NCBI RefSeq assembly: GCF_009696445.1
Contig: NZ_VULZ01000007.1
Coordinates: forward strand, 62,001-126,000
Source of the DNA: Porcincola intestinalis
GTDB lineage: Bacteria > Bacillota > Clostridia > Lachnospirales > Lachnospiraceae
Length of the DNA stretch: 64,000 nucleotides
Direction: 5' to 3'
Below, piece by piece: positions 62,401-64,000 of this stretch. Made by a program: the position numbers and the translations under genes. The notes beneath the pieces are model-generated. The model had not been told where the DNA came from and searched no databases. It saw only the letters and a list, made by a program, of their open reading frames with translations. Numbering within the stretch: the stretch's first letter is position 1; each line of letters opens with the position of its first letter.

Positions 62401-64000
62401 CCAGCTGTACACAAGCTGATCGCTTTGCCCGTCATTCTGTCTCCCTGTCCTTTTATAAAGGGAGAAGACAATGCCTTCCAGCGGCTCCTGCTTCTGTGGA
62501 TCCTCTGCGTTCTGACTGAAAGCATTCACTTTCAGTGTACCGGAGAATACCTTCCGGCTGTCATCTGTGCTGTCCTTGTCAGCGGCATTCTGGCTGACTT
62601 CCGCCGCTGTCTCCTCCATCAGAGCTGCCGAAGCCTTCTTTGTAGCAGCCTCTTCTGTACTCTCTTTCGACTTTCCTGCCTGGTCCGCTTCAGTAGCATA
62701 GGACAACTTTCCATCCACCGCAGCGTTTTTCGCATACACAGCTCCTGTCAGTGCGCCTGAAAACCGGATGGTTCCCGCCGGTGCCAGATACCTCCCTACT
62801 GCGCCGCCCCGGTCGGCCGTCCCTGTATAGGAGACAAGGCCAAAATTCTTCCCATCCTTGCCGTTTCCCGCAGCGATGTTGACGATCAGACGCCGGGCCA
62901 GCTCCGGATGCGCATCCGCTGTCACCGCCTGCGCCTTCCCGTTCTCCGAATAAGTAACGGCAAAGTCCGGGATGTGAATGCTCTGATTCGTGCTTTTGGC
63001 AATGATATTGACGACTACATAGCCGGAGCTGACATCGATTGTCCCATCCTCGGCCTTCACGCCGTACATCGGGTCGGTGACGGCATCAGCCGCTGTGTTC
63101 ACATTGCCGCCATCATCTGCATACAGGTTCACCACGCGCACGCTGTCCGAATCCTGCGCATCTGCAAGCGATACCGAGTAAGATGCAAGTCCTCCCAGAA
63201 GGCTCTGCGCCTTCTTAAGATTCTCCGCCCTTTCCCTGTCATCCTTTCCGTTGTCTCCCGCGAGAACCTGTGTTTTTTCATCCTTCTTTCCATCGAAGTG
63301 TTCCGCAACAGCCGCATACGCGCCTACTCCGGCAAAGCCGTTCACGTCACCAGCCGACAGTTTTCCACCCCTGTTTTTCCTGTTCTGGAGGCTCGCAGCA
63401 GCATAGGTCAGGCTTTCCTTTCCTTCGCTGCCGAGGCTGACGGATGCAGAAACCAGCTTTGTCTGATCCTGCGATAATTTCAGCGATGCACCGGCATCCG
63501 ATGCCTGATCCCCCATCGCCAGAAAATGAACCTCGCCTTCTCTTCTCTCTGCGATTCCAAGGTCAAGCCCGTTTCCGAATGAAAAGCGGAGGGTCGTTCC
63601 TTTTGGGAGCGTGACGTTTTTTCCGTCCTTATCAACGGCTGTGATAGTCAGAAGACGGACTTTTTCGACCGTATGCTGTGCCTTTTCGAGGGCCTTCCGG
63701 ACAAGCACCGTCTGCTTCTGACCGCTTTTGGCATCTGATGTCTTCAGCGTAAGCTTTATATCAGCCGGAAGCTTTTCCCCTTTCGGCAGCGTCAGCTTCA
63801 GCGAAACACCATCCGCCTTTGCCTCGAAGCTCCCCTTTTCTACCTTTTTGTCCTTTTCTGCCTCTGTCTCGAACTGCAGCTCAGACGTTTCTGACGTTTC
63901 CGATATCTGGGCACCCGGATCGGTATTTTCCTGCTGCTGTGGCTGCGTCTCTGCTGTTGACTGCGTCTCGGAAGTGGATTGTGCTTGTGTCTCCTGTGCG
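59416..64000 (-). CDS. Large wall-anchored surface protein, 5' end beyond the window
   Basis: The frame is open from the right edge (64000) to the stop at 59416, about 1527 codons; the GTG at 63708 is internal, since the frame upstream encodes Gln/Ser/Thr/Glu-rich sequence. I do not recognise a specific family. Visible parts: a low-complexity segment, several beta-rich regions, Cna-B/SpaA-like segments (SLYKRTGRQNDGQ, TYVVREEAMPVS, RITERAPAGMTSL) and further immunoglobulin-like repeats. The C-terminus has a sortase-like signal: NSRTGDDSPLMRY, a hydrophobic helix, and RRRKA. The motif SRTGD differs from LPxTG. It is probably an adhesin or S-layer-like surface protein. No sortase gene is nearby. 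Confidence 0.8.
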   Translation of the reverse strand, partial: AQETQAQSTSETQSTAETQPQQQENTDPGAQISETSETSELQFETEAEKDKKVEKGSFEAKADGVSLKLTLPKGEKLPADIKLTLKTSDAKSGQKQTVLVRKALEKAQHTVEKVRLLTITAVDKDGKNVTLPKGTTLRFSFGNGLDLGIAERREGEVHFLAMGDQASDAGASLKLSQDQTKLVSASVSLGSEGKESLTYAAASLQNRKNRGGKLSAGDVNGFAGVGAYAAVAEHFDGKKDEKTQVLAGDNGKDDRERAENLKKAQSLLGGLASYSVSLADAQDSDSVRVVNLYADDGGNVNTAADAVTDPMYGVKAEDGTIDVSSGYVVVNIIAKSTNQSIHIPDFAVTYSENGKAQAVTADAHPELARRLIVNIAAGNGKDGKNFGLVSYTGTADRGGAVGRYLAPAGTIRFSGALTGAVYAKNAAVDGKLSYATEADQAGKSKESTEEAATKKASAALMEETAAEVSQNAADKDSTDDSRKVFSGTLKVNAFSQNAEDPQKQEPLEGIVFSLYKRTGRQNDGQSDQLVYSWTSGEEAKQIPAGLLKEGRTYVVREEAMPVSENSTGNAGTVAYAKLAETVFTVTATGTGTSAGIKLTGNNNGGTLKLLMEGGSDYELDYIHKSSQTPETPRNLVTIESKDPSGTGVPGSQVTIERQTSETDASGNAQWEQVAAFTMQGSAVSFDFGGGLSKNDSWPNEGDTAVFRITERAPAGMTSLAYGNDSKAQKTEQASTTLTFKVGQETGAGWQMTSRTRVYADGSSQDADPGIEGQTAASVTFTDAYLMSLTSSQVNYYSKESDEKTLVQNLAGASITVQADGEPLKAGADYLVYTVKDGKADQKQTVSDGSESFSMPENSVQLVLLSGKAGGGKSVGVTGTWEKDSHYHFVKVGTKMPGEASGALTAPSEDATTGTYSSQILTLTLKSRIQAVVNLSSFDDAGNAHLSGASGIVMAKVAGTAGEIKANPTAFVMNDPNLDDEVVGMLQTGPNEQTTHIVGTQNWNGYAFNPMNGIITGTNQAADGSGVTVNAKLDSQSTVGTIVVYMDLYRASTGKRLPVTVQKQYQVRVFMDAGGTLPYGDAQTLTVSKNNSTSGTNGSARFTVPVDALHGTTYYVYEVDAEGKPIKNSRDMKIQIQGGDRTSGNGAAVTMKAMEVDSYGNGTKRTYVVTNKTIRIQNLYTDSYYNSHRNEFMSNGTFDIQLRVVDASGNELPVDNLVAEFRVRTRDGKLALKNNQKITLKNTSVGERKNISFPVPIDIGKQAMGVTLMSIRTTAGVSLAKDYTLLTDYTQLTDYTQLKNLINLNFSKVGSRTGERTFTINADAENQGPVVFVLRKNDSNEKASLTLTKSVMYKKTPIRVNATYYIGIFADAAHTKLLFKKAMSLKDASSMSDTLKVNINSQKGRTITLYFAETDRNGKVVESGKKTGYNISISSPQVTLSRSNMNASVTVTNEILDGSRAAERLTDPNSGFAGDSAALADAQALASSSNLNSRTGDDSPLMRYALLLVIAGAGVAAGLYLVLRRRKA

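Overview
The window looks like a chromosomal segment of a moderately high-GC, Gram-positive anaerobe of the Clostridia, most likely a Lachnospiraceae-type gut bacterium. This is an inference from the LTA-synthase-family enzyme, NlpC/P60 wall hydrolases with SH3b or choline-binding-type repeats, a sortase-like C-terminal signal, the BMP-type nucleoside ABC importer and the class II aldolase. No plasmid, phage, insertion sequence, CRISPR or rRNA signature was seen. Most genes lie on the minus strand; the plus-strand genes are proC, an S1-domain gene, typA, trmB, a phospholipase C-like gene, a pyridoxamine kinase and no other clear case.

Layout. 1-8 kb: the start of an unidentified gene, a 67-aa membrane-associated protein, a MotB/ZorB-like plus MotA/ZorA-like motor pair, a secreted transglutaminase with CxxC repeats, and a secreted NlpC/P60 protein with wall-binding repeats. 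8-11 kb: proC, then sua5, a LMW-phosphatase-fold protein without its active-site residues, and upp. 11-17 kb: an S1-domain protein, an LTA-synthase-family enzyme, and a GtrB/GtrA-type lipid-sugar pair. 17-22 kb: a YkgJ-type cysteine-cluster protein, an esterase, two aminopeptidases and a corrinoid adenosyltransferase. 22-29 kb: typA, an LDH/MDH-family dehydrogenase with a palindrome at its promoter, a GntR/FCD regulator, ispE, a GreA/GreB factor and a PHP phosphatase. 29-31 kb: trmB, an AT-rich gap with three perfect DnaA boxes and a 24-bp palindrome, a zinc phospholipase C-like gene and tRNA-Lys(CUU). 31-42 kb: an SH3b-NlpC/P60 protein, mtnA, dnaB, rplI, gdpP and a 1201-residue fusion of a GH13 amylase to a glycogen branching enzyme. 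42-54 kb: a BMP-type nucleoside importer, then a trkA-trkH operon with a TPR/AAA ATPase gene attached. 54-64 kb: pyridoxamine kinase, a disrupted small ORF with its own promoter, an aconitase-family hydratase, class II aldolase and a very large surface protein that runs off the right edge.

The most interesting points are: the ZorAB-like motor pair at the left edge; the amylase-GlgB fusion with a lysine-rich repeat linker; the TPR/disordered/AAA ATPase co-transcribed with potassium uptake genes; WalR-like boxes in front of both NlpC/P60 genes; the DnaA-box cluster away from any dnaA; the catalytically dead phosphatase in the ywlE position; the GntR-ldh operator arrangement; and a promoter-bearing small ORF interrupted by two consecutive TGA codons. 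Positions were read by eye. Promoters and operators are motif matches, not tested sites.
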